A stretch of 34,682 nucleotides of DNA from Shewanella colwelliana ATCC 39565 (GCF_000518705.1 NZ_JAEC01000042.1:1-34682); one strand, 5' to 3'; shown: positions 1 through 10,476, numbered from the stretch's first letter. Notes: generated by a model from the sequence alone, not told the origin. Numbers and translations are program-made.

Positions 1-404
1 ATACCCCTAAAGCTGACTTGGTAATTGATGCACTATTAATGGCCATCTGGCGACGTTCACCGAAATCTAAAGTGCTGATACATTCCGATCAGGGAGTGCA
101 ATATACCTGCTCTGATTGGCGTAGTTTCTTAAAGGAACACAACTTAGAAGCCAGTATGAGTCGACGAGGAAACTGTCACGATAATGCTGTTGCGGAAAGC
201 TTTTTCTCATTGCTAAAGAAAGATAGGGTGAAGAGAAAAATCTATAAAAACAGAGATTAAGCTCGCTCAGAAATATTTAACTATATAGAATATTTCTATA
301 ATCCAGTGCGTCGTCATGGTAGTAATAAAGGACTGTCTCCTGTGCAGTTCGAAAAGCAGCACTTTGAGAAACAGTTAAGTGTCTAAGAAATTAGGGGCTT
401 ACCA
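1..404 (+). mobile_element. IS3-family insertion sequence, 3' part
   Basis: This is the right-hand part of an IS3-family element whose left part lies outside the window. It holds the end of the OrfB transposase frame, which closes with TAA at 384-386. Read from outside inward on the minus strand, the probable right terminal repeat begins TGGTAAGCCCC and runs back from about position 404. It starts with TG, as IS3-family ends do. The exact terminus and any target duplication are inferred, because the left end is not visible. The element interrupts the integrase gene next to it. Confidence 0.75.
3..386 (+). pseudogene. IS3-family transposase OrfB, C-terminal part with an in-frame stop
   Basis: This frame encodes the end of the DDE integrase-like catalytic domain. 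Visible are the second catalytic Asp in HSDQGVQYT, the SMSRRGNCHDNAVAESFF block with the catalytic Glu, and the typical tail YIEYFYNPVRRHGSNKGLSPVQFE. A TAA at 258-260 stands where the family usually has Glu, just before ARSEIFNYIEYFYN. The same frame then runs on to a second TAA at 384-386. The stop removes about 41 residues after the catalytic Glu, so this copy is probably inactive, unless readthrough occurs. The 5' part is cut by the window edge. It is a remnant of a selfish element with no cellular role. Confidence 0.85.
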
Positions 405-952
405 CCTTGGTTATTAACCTCGTGTTCTTCTTCGGTGAAACGAACAAGAACACTTGCTAAAAACTGTATAAAAGCAGATTTTTCAACACTAGATAAACCA
501 CCTACATATTCCACCAGTTTTTGATCTGACGAAATACTGCATCCATCTTCATATATTGACTTATAAGCATGGTGAAAGCTGTCAGGGAAACCTAATGGGC
601 AATTCTTGCCTAGTACCTTAAGTAGGTGGGCATTGTCATTATAAGACTGCTCTAACTCTGCAACGATAGGGTCAATGTGGTGCATCTTGAGCTGTTTTTG
701 CATACTGACTTTAAATCCATTTACTAATCGATCAATCTCTTCAGTTTCATGCTTTTGGAAAGCCAGTACAAGCTTTTTCAGTTTAGCAGTCTCAATGCTT
801 ATTTTCTTCCATGAAACAATGGCTTCACTAAAGTCAGTTGATTGTAAACTCAAGGTGAATTGGAACTTCACTCGATGTCTTCGCAAGATAAAGCGGAAGT
901 AATAAGTGTTGTTGCGCAGATATAGATGATTGAATCCATAAACGGCTTTCAT
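386..952 (-). pseudogene. Tyrosine recombinase (phage-type integrase), N-terminal part truncated by the IS
   Basis: The first approximately 180 residues resemble the N-terminal arm and core-binding part of island or phage integrases. There is a MKAVYGFNHLYLRNNTYYFRF start with several basic residues, then a helical, Lys-rich stretch. The catalytic domain with its R..HxxR..Y residues is missing. The frame runs into the IS end, so the last few residues (GKPLIS) and the stop come from IS sequence. ATG at 952 is preferred over the upstream GTG at 961 because it begins the family-like segment. The gene reads away from the 3' end of rnpB, the usual arrangement for an integrase next to its attachment site. 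Recognition is by pattern only, so the subfamily is unknown. Confidence 0.65.
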
Positions 953-1050
953 GACAAGCACCCCACAATCTGAATTAGATTACGAAGTCGACTTTTAATA
1001 GATATATGTCTGAGATAGTAAGTAAGATTTGGACTTAGAAATGGAAAAGC

Positions 1051-1082
1051 GTGTAACAAGTGGTGTAACACACCGTGTAACA
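1051..1082. repeat. Three direct octamer repeats, 12-base period
   Basis: GTGTAACA occurs at 1051-1058, 1063-1070 and 1075-1082, so all three copies lie on one face with a 12-base period. They sit between the truncated integrase and the 3' end of rnpB. Short direct repeats in this place are typical of arm-type binding sites for tyrosine recombinases or of excisionase sites. That role is inferred from position only. Confidence 0.6.
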
Positions 1083-1109
1083 GGGGGGGGAGTTTGAGAT
1101 AAGAAATCA

Positions 1110-1138
1110 GACAACTGCTTGCAGAACAAGCAGTTGTC
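1110..1138 (-). terminator. Hairpin downstream of rnpB, probable terminator
   Basis: A perfect 12-base-pair stem (GACAACTGCTTG at 1110-1121 with CAAGCAGTTGTC at 1127-1138) encloses a five-base loop. On the minus strand it follows the 3' end of rnpB and is followed by an imperfect U-rich stretch (TGATTTCTTA). It is probably the rnpB terminator. Because it lies beyond the supposed integration site, it may be island DNA rather than the original terminator. Confidence 0.6.
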
Positions 1139-1141
1139 TTC

Positions 1142-1488
<347 letters not shown>

Positions 1489-1493
1489 CGCGG

Positions 1494-1499
1494 ATTATA
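1494..1499 (-). promoter_or_regulatory. rnpB promoter -10 box
   Basis: TATAAT on the minus strand lies about seven bases before the expected RNA start. It is followed by a GC-rich discriminator (CCGCGCC), as at stringently controlled stable-RNA promoters. The -35 region is poor (TGGTAC at 17-base spacing). Confidence 0.6.
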
Positions 1500-1572
1500 G
1501 CCTAATGAGGTCTAGCGTACCACCTAATAATAGCCGCGCTGTACCAACGACAACGCGCATACCGAAATAGGG

Positions 1573-2439
1573 CTATAAACCTAGCTCTAAGCCAAACTTA
1601 TATAAGGCATTTTTCTTCAAGCCATGTATTTGTGCGGCTATCGCGGCTGCTTTTTTCAACGGCAATTCTTCGCTAAGCAACTTAAGGGTATTGACGGCGA
1701 CCGTGGGAATATCTTGTGTCTCATCAACGCGGTGTCCATGACACATGAGTACAATTTCACCTTTCTGCTGATTAAGATCCTGTTTAACGGTTGCTAATAC
1801 CTCTTCAGCCGCGCCTGACAAAAATGTCTCAAAAGTCTTGGTCACTTCTCTGGCCATCACTACCGGCCTATCCGCGCCGAGCGCGGCCACTATCGATTCA
1901 AGGCTGTGAACGATGCGATGCGGTGATTCATAGAAGATCAGCGTACGGGGGTCTTCAGCTAGCGCAGTTAACTTATCTAGTCGGCCTTTCTCTTTTGCAG
2001 GTAAAAAACCTTCGAATGTGAATCGATCAGACGGCAGACCCGATGCGCTCAAAGCCGTAATGGCTGCACAAGGTCCGGGCAGTGGGATCACATTGTAGCC
2101 CGCCTCACGTACTTGAGACACTAGGTGGTAGCCAGGATCTGAAATCAGCGGTGTGCCCGCATCTGAGATCAATGCAACTGCTTCACCATTCGATAGCTTT
2201 TGGATAATCCACTGAGCCCTATCTCTTTCATTGTGATCATGCAGTGCGGTTTTTCTGGTCTCAATACCAAAATGGCTCAGCAACTTACCGCTGTGTCGTG
2301 TGTCTTCACAAGCGATAAGCGAAACGTTATTTAGTACCTCTATTGCTCGGCTACTGATATCACCAAGATTACCGATTGGCGTAGGAACAATGTAAAGAGC
2401 GACCGACAGGTCCATATCTACCTCTGTAATGATTGTCAC
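1573..2439 (-). CDS. rsmI: 16S rRNA 2'-O-methyltransferase RsmI (cytidine 1402)
   Basis: RsmI methylates the ribose of C1402 in the decoding centre of 16S rRNA, using S-adenosylmethionine. The tetrapyrrole-methylase fold is clear: [15 protein letters not shown] near residues 16-30, ACEDTRHS at 43-50, and the family signature [13 protein letters not shown] at 91-103, then [20 protein letters not shown]. The tail [23 protein letters not shown] matches E. coli closely. Length 288 residues is normal. Met9 is an alternative start, since conservation begins around residue 15. The gene is divergent from lpoA across 64 bases, the same layout as in E. coli. Confidence 0.97.
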   Translation of the reverse strand: MTIITEVDMDLSVALYIVPTPIGNLGDISSRAIEVLNNVSLIACEDTRHSGKLLSHFGIETRKTALHDHNERDRAQWIIQKLSNGEAVALISDAGTPLISDPGYHLVSQVREAGYNVIPLPGPCAAITALSASGLPSDRFTFEGFLPAKEKGRLDKLTALAEDPRTLIFYESPHRIVHSLESIVAALGADRPVVMAREVTKTFETFLSGAAEEVLATVKQDLNQQKGEIVLMCHGHRVDETQDIPTVAVNTLKLLSEELPLKKAAAIAAQIHGLKKNALYKFGLELGL

Positions 2440-2503
2440 AAGACTTTCGTCTGGCGTAAGAGAAGGTTAAACTACAGCCAGCATCTTACCAGAGTGAAGC
2501 CCT

Positions 2504-4351
2504 GTGTTAAAAAGACTGAAAACAACGAAATTTATCTTTATCGCGGTTTTATCAACTGTTTTGTACGGTTGCGCCACATCGCCAACGCCGGTAAAGCAGC
2601 CGCAGACTCAAGTTTCTCTGGTGAGCGCGCCTTTAGCACCCTCTCAGTACTTAACCGATGCAGCCCAAGCTAATGACCCTGAACAGCGCGATCGGTTAAT
2701 GTTGTTAGCCGCTCACGCCTTTATTAATCAAAATGATACGGGTAATGCGGCTAAAACACTCGCTTCAATTAAAAATAACCTAGTGCAAAAGAGCGAGTTA
2801 TTGGCCGAACATCGCTACTTAACAGCAAGATTATTAGAGCTAACCTCTACCTACGATGATGCCCTGTCTCAACTTAATTATCCCAGCCAATGGCAATTAG
2901 CTGACTGGCAATGGGTGGCTTATTATCAATTTAAGGCTCGTCTATACCAGCTCATCAAGCAACCCATTGAACAAACTCGTCAGCTTAGCCTGCTAAGCCG
3001 TCACCTTCCGGCAGAACAGGCTTACGAGGTCGGCAATGATATTTGGCGCATATTACAACCTTTGCATGAGCAAACCTTGTTGTCATTTAACCAAGACCGC
3101 AGCAATCCGATTTTCTCAGGTTGGTTGCAACTGGCCTACATTGCTAAGCATTATGCCATAGACCCACAAATTCTGGTGCAGCATTTAGGTAATTGGCAAC
3201 ACGACAACCCTAGCCACCCTGGGGCTGTGAAGTTACCGACCGATCTTGAAAGAGCACTAAATGCTAAGCCATACAAACCAAAAAACATTGCAGTGCTGCT
3301 GCCGCTAACAGGCCAAAGAGCAGCGATTGCCAGTACAGTGAAAGAGGGTATTATTTCCAGCTATCTGGCCAATCCAGATGACTCTGTATCGGTCAACTTT
3401 TATGACTCTGCCCAAGGCGCTGATATCGCATATAAGCAAGCTGTTGAAGACGGTGCTGACTTTGTTATTGGTCCACTGTTGCAATCAGAGGTGGAGTCAT
3501 TACTGGCCTTGGAAAAACAACAGCCCAGTGTTGCACCCACAGATGTCACGCCAATTCCACAGCTATTTTTGAATCATGTCGATGGGGTTACACCAAGCAA
3601 GGACCGATTCTTCTTTGCGTTGTCGCCTACCGATGAAGCGATTGATGCCGCACAGAAGCTATTTAATGATGGCATTGAGCAGCCGTTAATTCTGGCCAGT
3701 GACGACAATATTGGTCGCCGTATGGCGGAAGCGTTCAACGAAAAATGGCTATCACTCACCAAAAAAGCCGCCGAAATCCATTACTATAATCGCGGTGACG
3801 AGATGAAAGTTACTGTGCAAAAGTCATTGGGCGTCATTGACAGCAAAGAGCGTATAGCACGCATAAAAGCCTTATTAGGTGATAAAATTGAAGCCGATTT
3901 TCGCTCACGCCGGGATATCGATGCCATTTATATGATTGCAAGTAGCCAAGATTTGCCGTTGCTTAAACCGTTTATCGATGTCAATTTTAGCGTTTTTGCT
4001 GAGCCAGTGCCGCTTTACACTACCAGTAGAAGCCGAGTAGAAAGTAACTCTCGCAGCGTCGCTCAAGAGCTCAATAACTTAACGATTAGTGATATTCCTT
4101 GGTTATTAGAACCTAATCAGGAGACGAGCCAAGTCGCTGCCTTATGGCCCACATGGAATAACAGCCAAAAGCGTCTTTACATCATGGGCTATGATGCACT
4201 TGAACTGGTTAGTAAACTGGCACAAATGCGCGCTCTGCCAGGCTATCAATATACGGGGCGCAGTGGCTTATTATCAGTTTCACCTGATGGTACTATTAAC
4301 CGCCAGTTAAGTTGGGGTCGCTATCAACGTGGAAACTTACGGCCCCTATGA
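2504..4351 (+). CDS. lpoA: Penicillin-binding protein activator LpoA, outer-membrane lipoprotein
   Basis: LpoA is anchored in the outer membrane and reaches through the peptidoglycan to stimulate PBP1a, whose gene mrcA lies at 20213 in this window. The start is GTG. It gives a Lys/Arg-rich n-region, a hydrophobic stretch and the lipobox LYGC with the lipidated Cys at residue 23. Residues about 45-250 are helical and TPR-like. From about 258 (KNIAVLLPLTGQRAAIA) a periplasmic-binding-protein-like fold of the LppC family follows, ending with the RQLSWGRYQRG block. At 615 residues it is somewhat shorter than the E. coli protein (678). The stop overlaps the yraN start as ATGA. Confidence 0.93.
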   Translation: MLKRLKTTKFIFIAVLSTVLYGCATSPTPVKQPQTQVSLVSAPLAPSQYLTDAAQANDPEQRDRLMLLAAHAFINQNDTGNAAKTLASIKNNLVQKSELLAEHRYLTARLLELTSTYDDALSQLNYPSQWQLADWQWVAYYQFKARLYQLIKQPIEQTRQLSLLSRHLPAEQAYEVGNDIWRILQPLHEQTLLSFNQDRSNPIFSGWLQLAYIAKHYAIDPQILVQHLGNWQHDNPSHPGAVKLPTDLERALNAKPYKPKNIAVLLPLTGQRAAIASTVKEGIISSYLANPDDSVSVNFYDSAQGADIAYKQAVEDGADFVIGPLLQSEVESLLALEKQQPSVAPTDVTPIPQLFLNHVDGVTPSKDRFFFALSPTDEAIDAAQKLFNDGIEQPLILASDDNIGRRMAEAFNEKWLSLTKKAAEIHYYNRGDEMKVTVQKSLGVIDSKERIARIKALLGDKIEADFRSRRDIDAIYMIASSQDLPLLKPFIDVNFSVFAEPVPLYTTSRSRVESNSRSVAQELNNLTISDIPWLLEPNQETSQVAALWPTWNNSQKRLYIMGYDALELVSKLAQMRALPGYQYTGRSGLLSVSPDGTINRQLSWGRYQRGNLRPL

Positions 4352-4692
4352 GCCAACCAGCGCATTTAACTCAAGGTGCTAAGGCTGAAGACTCTGCCTT
4401 AGCTTATTTGCAGCAGCAGGGGCTCAAATTAGTAGACCGTAACGTGCGCTACCCATTTGGCGAGATAGACCTCATAATGAGAGATGCTCAGAAATGGGTA
4501 TTTATTGAAGTGAAATTTCGCCAATCCAAGCAATTTGGCGGCGCGATACAAGCCATTAGTCAGGGCAAAATTGAACGGTTACGCCGAGCGGCGAGCCATT
4601 ATATGCAACGCAATAACATCGATGCTCAATGCCGATTCGATGTGGTTGCAATCGATGCAAATGAAATCAACTGGATCACCAATGCCTTTTAG
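4348..4692 (+). CDS. yraN: YraN/UPF0102 family endonuclease-like protein
   Basis: This is a small protein of the UPF0102 family with a Holliday-junction-resolvase-like PD-(D/E)XK fold. The conserved core is visible: GEIDLIMRD (Asp41) followed by VFIEVKFR (Glu54, Lys56), plus the Q..GKIERLRRAASHYM helix. Its cellular role is not established. The start at ATG 4348, overlapping the lpoA stop as ATGA, is preferred to an upstream in-frame codon at 4312 because it gives 114 residues and the usual coupling. The position between lpoA and diaA is the same as in E. coli. Confidence 0.9.
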   Translation: MSQPAHLTQGAKAEDSALAYLQQQGLKLVDRNVRYPFGEIDLIMRDAQKWVFIEVKFRQSKQFGGAIQAISQGKIERLRRAASHYMQRNNIDAQCRFDVVAIDANEINWITNAF

Positions 4693-4717
4693 TGCTCCTA
4701 AAGCCTTATTTATTTGA

Positions 4718-5908
<1,191 letters not shown>

Positions 5909-5922
<14 letters not shown>

Positions 5923-5942
5923 AAGCCGCTAGGCGCTTTTTA
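5909..5942 (+). terminator. Terminator after dolP
   Basis: CGCCTAGC (5909-5916) pairs with GCTAGGCG (5928-5935) and is followed by CTTTTTAATTT. The left arm lies inside the last dolP codons. It ends the lpoA-dolP operon. The end of the convergent EamA gene overlaps the T run. Confidence 0.8.
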
Positions 5943-6806
5943 ATTTACCGCGAGTTTATGCTTATTGGCTAACTGCATCAGCTTAGGCAGTATCAAAGAA
6001 GGTAATATAATCAGCGCCGCACCAAACCAGCTTAATCCATCAAGCCATTCATCAAACCACAACCAGCCAAAAAATACGCAAAATAACAAGCCACTATACT
6101 CGGCAATGGCTATCTCTCCTGCAGGCGCACGGCGATAGGCCAAGATACAAAATAGCTGATAGGCCAGTAAAAAACAGTTACTCGCCACAGCAACGGCTAG
6201 CATAGTCCAACTCGTTCCAGCGAAGCCCTGAACCGCGGCAAGCACCACCACTAAGGGTAAGCTGAGTAGATTATAGTGAATGACAGTCAGGCACGCAGGT
6301 TCACTGGAGGGTAGCTTTCTTAGCATCAGTTGATTGGCTGCAAAAATGAGCGCCGAAATGAGTACGGCAAAGCCGGCAACATTCATTTCACTGGGACGTA
6401 AAATGATCAAAATGCCGATAAAACCAAGTAATGTAGCCCCGATTTGAGCAATAGAGATACGTTCCTTTAAATACAACACCCCCATGACAACAATCATTAA
6501 CGGAGCTGAGTAAAACAGCGCACTAACCGTCGCTAACGGCAGCGACATTAAGCCAATAATCAACATCAACCCACCCAGCGAACCACTATTGGCTCGCAAC
6601 AGATGCAGCCGAATATGTTGGCTACGTGGGCGGCCCGCATAGAGCCAGAAAGGTAACATGATCACGATGGCCGAAAGCTGCCGTAATAGCAGGAACATCG
6701 CCGCATTGGCATCCTCTGGCAACCACTTAATCGATACATCGTAAAGCGCAGTGAATACATTTCCTAACACCAAAAGGCCCAATGCAATGATAAGGTTACG
6801 CTGCAT
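5940..6806 (-). CDS. EamA/DMT-family membrane transporter
   Basis: This is a 288-residue inner-membrane permease with about ten hydrophobic segments and two tandem EamA halves (about 8-140 and 150-285), the standard drug/metabolite transporter layout. The N-terminal block GNVFTALYDVSIKWLPEDANAAMFLLLRQLSA and the PLATVSALFYSAPLMIVVMGVLYLKERI region fit the family's helices 1-4. The substrate cannot be told from sequence; export of an amino acid or metabolite is usual for the family. The divergent LysR-type gene at 6935 is the likely regulator, with a perfect palindrome between the two. Convergent with dolP. Confidence 0.9.
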   Translation of the reverse strand: MQRNLIIALGLLVLGNVFTALYDVSIKWLPEDANAAMFLLLRQLSAIVIMLPFWLYAGRPRSQHIRLHLLRANSGSLGGLMLIIGLMSLPLATVSALFYSAPLMIVVMGVLYLKERISIAQIGATLLGFIGILIILRPSEMNVAGFAVLISALIFAANQLMLRKLPSSEPACLTVIHYNLLSLPLVVVLAAVQGFAGTSWTMLAVAVASNCFLLAYQLFCILAYRRAPAGEIAIAEYSGLLFCVFFGWLWFDEWLDGLSWFGAALIILPSLILPKLMQLANKHKLAVN

Positions 6807-6881
6807 AGCTCTATTCTCATTATCTCAATTGCGCGCATGATAAAGCGCATAAAACGCAAATTGAAATGATGATTTCTTATG

Positions 6882-6904
6882 ATAGATGAATTAAATTCAT
6901 CTAT
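6882..6904. promoter_or_regulatory. Perfect palindrome in the EamA-LysR intergenic region, candidate operator
   Basis: ATAGATGAATT at 6882-6892 is repeated as its exact reverse complement AATTCATCTAT at 6894-6904, with one base (A, 6893) between. It lies 30 bases before the LysR start and 76 bases before the permease start. This is a normal place for a LysR-type regulator's recognition site, and the palindrome includes T-N11-A matches. The bound protein is inferred from position. Confidence 0.65.
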
Positions 6905-6934
6905 TGACCACATTAATAATGAGGCGTCTACCTG

Positions 6935-7810
6935 ATGCGAAAACTCCCGCCTTTAAGAGCTATCCAAGTGTTTGAGGCTGCGGCTCGCCAACGACATTTT
7001 TCTCGAGCAGCCGAGGAGCTTTGCATTACTCAAAGCGCTGTTTCACATCAAATCAGGTTACTTGAGGAGCACTTTAATCAACGCCTATTTCAACGTGAAG
7101 GCCGCAGGCTAACCCTCACTCCCAAAGGAGAGTTGCTTTATCAAGAGTCTGCTAGAATATTCAATGAGTTAAGCGGTCTCAATCAACTAATAGCTGGGAA
7201 GAAACATCAAACACTGCGCCTCGCCGTCTATAGCTCTTTCGCGGTGAAATGGCTTATTCCTCGACTTAGCGAATTTCGCCGCCACCAACCTGACATACAG
7301 ATAAGACTCGATATGATCACTGACGATCCTGTGTTATCTGACAGTGTGGCGGATATGTTTATTACAGGTCAAAACAACCAAACGGGCTATTGGCAACAGC
7401 TGCTGCATAGAGAACGTTTGATCCCCGTTTGTAGTCCAAATTTGCTCAACAACACCCAAGCGACCGATCTTAATTGGTTGCTGAAACAAGCGCTATTGGT
7501 GGTTGATGAAGGCCCATTAGGATTAGATTGGCAACGTTGGGCAGTCAGCAATGATGTTGCGATCCCTAACGATTCGGAACAACACCTCTTTAGCCATGTG
7601 TTATTGGCGATAGAAGCCGCTATCGTGGGCCAAGGTGTTGCATTAGCATCAGACTTTATGGTTGCTAATGATATTGCACAAAAACGTCTTATCGCACTCC
7701 CCTTTGCAGGAATTGATACCGGATTTGAATTTAATTTTCTCTGCAAGCAGCGCCGCACTAATGAACCTGCCATCGCGAGCTTTATTAACTGGCTCACCCT
7801 TCAGGAATAA
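6935..7810 (+). CDS. LysR-family transcriptional regulator (GcvA-like)
   Basis: This 291-residue LysR regulator has an N-terminal winged helix-turn-helix (RHFSRAAEELCITQSAVSHQIRLLEE, about residues 20-45) followed by the linker helix and a substrate-binding domain from about 93 (TLRLAVYSSFAVKWLIPRL). The LRAIQVFEAAARQRHFSRAAEEL opening and the GQGVALASDFMVANDIAQKRLI segment are typical of the GcvA/AmpR subgroup. The ATG follows GAGG at 6921. It most likely controls the divergent EamA permease and itself through the palindrome at 6882-6904. The co-inducer is unknown. Confidence 0.9.
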   Translation: MRKLPPLRAIQVFEAAARQRHFSRAAEELCITQSAVSHQIRLLEEHFNQRLFQREGRRLTLTPKGELLYQESARIFNELSGLNQLIAGKKHQTLRLAVYSSFAVKWLIPRLSEFRRHQPDIQIRLDMITDDPVLSDSVADMFITGQNNQTGYWQQLLHRERLIPVCSPNLLNNTQATDLNWLLKQALLVVDEGPLGLDWQRWAVSNDVAIPNDSEQHLFSHVLLAIEAAIVGQGVALASDFMVANDIAQKRLIALPFAGIDTGFEFNFLCKQRRTNEPAIASFINWLTLQE

Positions 7811-7840
7811 TGTGTATATAACGACTCACTTTTAGGCAAT

Positions 7841-7865
7841 AAAAAAGCCAGCGTTTAGCTGGCTT
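7841..7865 (-). terminator. Terminator after trpS
   Basis: AAGCCAGC (7845-7852) and GCTGGCTT (7858-7865) form an eight-base-pair stem with a GTTTA loop. On the minus strand the stem is followed by a run of T (complement of A 7841-7846). It ends the rpe-gph-trpS operon and also lies downstream of the convergent LysR gene. Confidence 0.85.
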
Positions 7866-7882
7866 CAATAGTTGGACGGCGA

Positions 7883-8881
7883 CTATACAAGCAAGCCTAT
7901 CTTTTCGTAAACTTTCTTAAGGGTTACTTCTGCACGAGCTTGTGCTTTTTCGGCACCTTCATGCATCACTTGATTCAAGAAAGTTTGATCGGCTCTGAAC
8001 TCTTGATAACGCGCCTGCAAAGGTTCAAGCATACCGACGACAGCTTCACCTGCGGCCACTTTAAGATGACCGTACATCTTGCCTTCGAAATCTTTCTCAA
8101 TACTAGCAATGCTTTGACCCGTCACACCTGACATCAAACTCAGCAGGTTAGAGACGCCTGGCTTATTTTCAACGTCAAATCGAACCACGGGTGGCTCATC
8201 GCTATCAGTCATCGCTTTCTTGAGCTTTTTCAATACGGCTTTAGGATCTTCAAGCAGACCGATAACATTGTTACGGTTATCATCTGACTTCGACATCTTT
8301 TTAAGCGGGTCTTGTAATGACATTACCTTAGCGCCGTGCTCAGGGATAAATGGCTCTGGAATTGTGAATGTGTCGCCATAGGCATTGTTGAAGCGAGTCG
8401 CAATATCACGAGTTAGCTCAAGATGCTGCTTTTGATCTTGCCCGACAGGAATTTCATTAGCCTGATAAAGCAAAATATCTGCAGCCATTAATACTGGGTA
8501 ACCAAATAACCCCACATTGATATTATTAGCGTGCTTTTGCGACTTATCCTTAAACTGCGTCATGCGGTTTAATTCACCCATTTGAGTGTAACAGTTCAGC
8601 GCCCACCCAAGTTGAGTATGCTGTGGTACTTGAGACTGAATAAAGACAGTGCTCTTTTTAGGGTCAACACCACAGGCCAAATACAATGCTAACGTATCTA
8701 AACAGGCTTCACGCAGTTTGGCAGGATCTTGGCGAACCGTGATGGCATGTAGATCAACCACACAGTAAAGGCAATCATGACTATCTTGCATCGCAACCCA
8801 CTGACGTAACGCGCCCATATAGTTACCAATGGTTAATTCACCTGACGGCTGGGCACCGCTAAGAACGATAGGTTTAGTCAT
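7883..8881 (-). CDS. trpS: Tryptophanyl-tRNA synthetase
   Basis: TrpS is a class I aminoacyl-tRNA synthetase that charges tRNA-Trp with tryptophan in the cytoplasm. The HIGH-type element is TIGN (17-20) inside [14 protein letters not shown], and the KMSKS loop is KKMSKSD (194-200). [29 protein letters not shown] matches the family's tryptophan-binding and dimer region. Length 332 residues is normal. The start lies five bases after the gph stop, so the gene is the last of the rpe-gph-trpS operon. This order is the same as in E. coli. Confidence 0.98.
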   Translation of the reverse strand: MTKPIVLSGAQPSGELTIGNYMGALRQWVAMQDSHDCLYCVVDLHAITVRQDPAKLREACLDTLALYLACGVDPKKSTVFIQSQVPQHTQLGWALNCYTQMGELNRMTQFKDKSQKHANNINVGLFGYPVLMAADILLYQANEIPVGQDQKQHLELTRDIATRFNNAYGDTFTIPEPFIPEHGAKVMSLQDPLKKMSKSDDNRNNVIGLLEDPKAVLKKLKKAMTDSDEPPVVRFDVENKPGVSNLLSLMSGVTGQSIASIEKDFEGKMYGHLKVAAGEAVVGMLEPLQARYQEFRADQTFLNQVMHEGAEKAQARAEVTLKKVYEKIGLLV

Positions 8882-8886
8882 ACGTT

Positions 8887-9585
8887 TTATTGCTCCATTA
8901 CTTTTTGGCTGTCATTGATATGCGCCAATACTTCACTAAAGGTGTCACAAACGGCTGTTGGACCGCTGAGGCCAATATCTTCACCGTAGTTGTACCCATA
9001 GGTCAAGCCGATTGAAGAAATACCCGCTGCTTTCGCCGCTAAAATGTCATTTTTAGAATCGCCAACCATTAAAAACTCTGTTTTATCCAACTGCCACTGT
9101 TGCAGCAGGTGATTCAGCGGCAATGGATCCGGCTTCATTTTATCAAGCGAGTCGCCACCCAGTACTTGCGTAAAAAGATGACCAATCCCAAATGCGTCAA
9201 GTAACGGAATGGTAAAACGGTAAGGTTTGTTGGTCACAACCGCTAGTTGATAACCCATGCTATGTAACTGCTCTAATACATTAATCACACCATCATAGAG
9301 CTTACTATGACGTTGCAGATGCGCTTCATAATGCTTCATAAAGATTGGCATCGCTGCCTCTAGTCGCTGCGCTTCAACCGCTTCGCCTAAAGCAAAACTC
9401 AAGGCTCGCTCAATCAACACATGTGCGCCATTGCCCACCCAGCTGCGCACTTGTTCTTCACTACAACCGGTCAAGTTGAGTTCAGCAAGTGTTGCGTTGG
9501 TTGCCGCGGCAAGATCGGGTACGCTATCAATCAGCGTACCATCCAGATCAAAAGCGATCGCTTTAAAAGGTTTGCACTGTGCCAT
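8887..9585 (-). CDS. gph: Phosphoglycolate phosphatase (HAD superfamily)
   Basis: Gph dephosphorylates 2-phosphoglycolate, which arises partly from repair of 3'-phosphoglycolate DNA ends. HAD motif I is [10 protein letters not shown] with nucleophile Asp13 and acid/base Asp15. Motif II is VVTNKP and motif IV is [16 protein letters not shown]. The cap domain lies between motifs I and II. Length 232 residues is close to the E. coli enzyme. Its ATG shares a base with the rpe stop (TAATG), so the two are translationally coupled. Confidence 0.95.
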   Translation of the reverse strand: MAQCKPFKAIAFDLDGTLIDSVPDLAAATNATLAELNLTGCSEEQVRSWVGNGAHVLIERALSFALGEAVEAQRLEAAMPIFMKHYEAHLQRHSKLYDGVINVLEQLHSMGYQLAVVTNKPYRFTIPLLDAFGIGHLFTQVLGGDSLDKMKPDPLPLNHLLQQWQLDKTEFLMVGDSKNDILAAKAAGISSIGLTYGYNYGEDIGLSGPTAVCDTFSEVLAHINDSQKVMEQ

Positions 9586-10262
9586 TACTTAGCATCTACC
9601 TTAGCGAGTTCGGCACGCATCTCGTCCACCACAACCTTGTAATCAGGCTGGTTGAAAATAGCAGAGCCAGCCACAAACATATCTGCGCCAGCAGCTGCGA
9701 TGTCAGCAATGTTGTCAACCTTCACACCACCATCAACTTCTAGGCGAATATCATAACCACTGGCATCGATACGCTCACGCACCTGACGTAGCTTATCTAA
9801 TGTCGCTGGGATAAATGATTGACCACCAAAGCCTGGGTTTACCGACATCAATAAAATCACATCGAGCTTGTCCATAACATGGTCAAGATAATGAAGTGGC
9901 GTTGCTGGATTAAACACTAAACCCGCCTTACAGCCGCCTTCTTTGATAAGCTGCAGGGTGCGATCGACGTGTTCTGATGCTTCTGGGTGAAACGTAATAA
10001 TAGAAGCCCCGGCATCAATAAAATCTGGGATGATACGGTCTACAGGTTTCACCATTAGGTGAACATCAATCTCCGCAGTAATGCCGTAGTTACGCAAGGC
10101 TTGGCACACCATAGGGCCTATTGTGAGGTTCGGCACATAGTGATTATCCATTACATCGAAGTGAACAACATCTGCACCTGCTTTTAGTACAGCATCAACA
10201 TCTTCCCCTAAACGGGCAAAATCGGCAGATAAGATAGAGGGAGCAATTAGAAATGGGCGCAT
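9585..10262 (-). CDS. rpe: Ribulose-phosphate 3-epimerase
   Basis: Rpe interconverts ribulose 5-phosphate and xylulose 5-phosphate in the pentose phosphate pathway. The TIM-barrel signatures are [16 protein letters not shown] (6-21), [17 protein letters not shown] with the catalytic Asp36, [15 protein letters not shown], and LEVDGGV with the second Asp. Length 225 residues is normal. It is the first gene of the operon with gph and trpS. A possible TAGAAT -10 element lies about 30-35 bases upstream on the minus strand. In E. coli rpe follows dam directly; here two plus-strand genes separate them. Confidence 0.98.
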   Translation of the reverse strand: MRPFLIAPSILSADFARLGEDVDAVLKAGADVVHFDVMDNHYVPNLTIGPMVCQALRNYGITAEIDVHLMVKPVDRIIPDFIDAGASIITFHPEASEHVDRTLQLIKEGGCKAGLVFNPATPLHYLDHVMDKLDVILLMSVNPGFGGQSFIPATLDKLRQVRERIDASGYDIRLEVDGGVKVDNIADIAAAGADMFVAGSAIFNQPDYKVVVDEMRAELAKVDAK

Positions 10263-10349
10263 GGTGAACTCGCTAATTTGAGTAAGAAATACGCTATTCT
10301 ACCTTATAGGCTTTGCCACGCTCTAGGGCTTATCGAGCATTAAACGTGC

Positions 10350-10371
10350 TTTAGCTCAGAAATGAGCTAAA
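10350..10371. other. Hairpin with GAAA loop in the rpe upstream region
   Basis: TTTAGCTCA (10350-10358) pairs perfectly with TGAGCTAAA (10363-10371) around a GAAA loop. No T run follows on either strand, so it is not a standard terminator. It lies in the divergent region between rpe and the small gene at 10477 and could be an operator or an RNA structure. Confidence 0.4.
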
Positions 10372-10406
10372 TTCATTATCAAATATTAAATTGAAGTCAA
10401 ATAAAT

Positions 10407-10435
10407 GTTCAAAATATGAACTCATTTGCTATAAT
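10407..10435 (+). promoter_or_regulatory. Promoter of the small gene at 10477, with a nearby inverted repeat
   Basis: TGCTATAAT (10427-10435) is an extended -10 element with a consensus TATAAT at 10430-10435. The -35 region is weak (TTCAAA at 10408-10413). An inverted repeat GTTCA-N5-TGAAC (10407-10421) covers the -35 and the start of the spacer, where a repressor could block the polymerase. The regulator is unknown. Confidence 0.55.
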
Positions 10436-10476
10436 GTGGCGACCTATGATGTTTGTAAAATCCACAGGATGTAGAG

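Noticed and set aside
1050..1090. The GTGTAACA repeats as a CRISPR array
   Set aside because: Repeats of eight bases with four-base gaps are far too short for a CRISPR array, and no cas gene is in the window.
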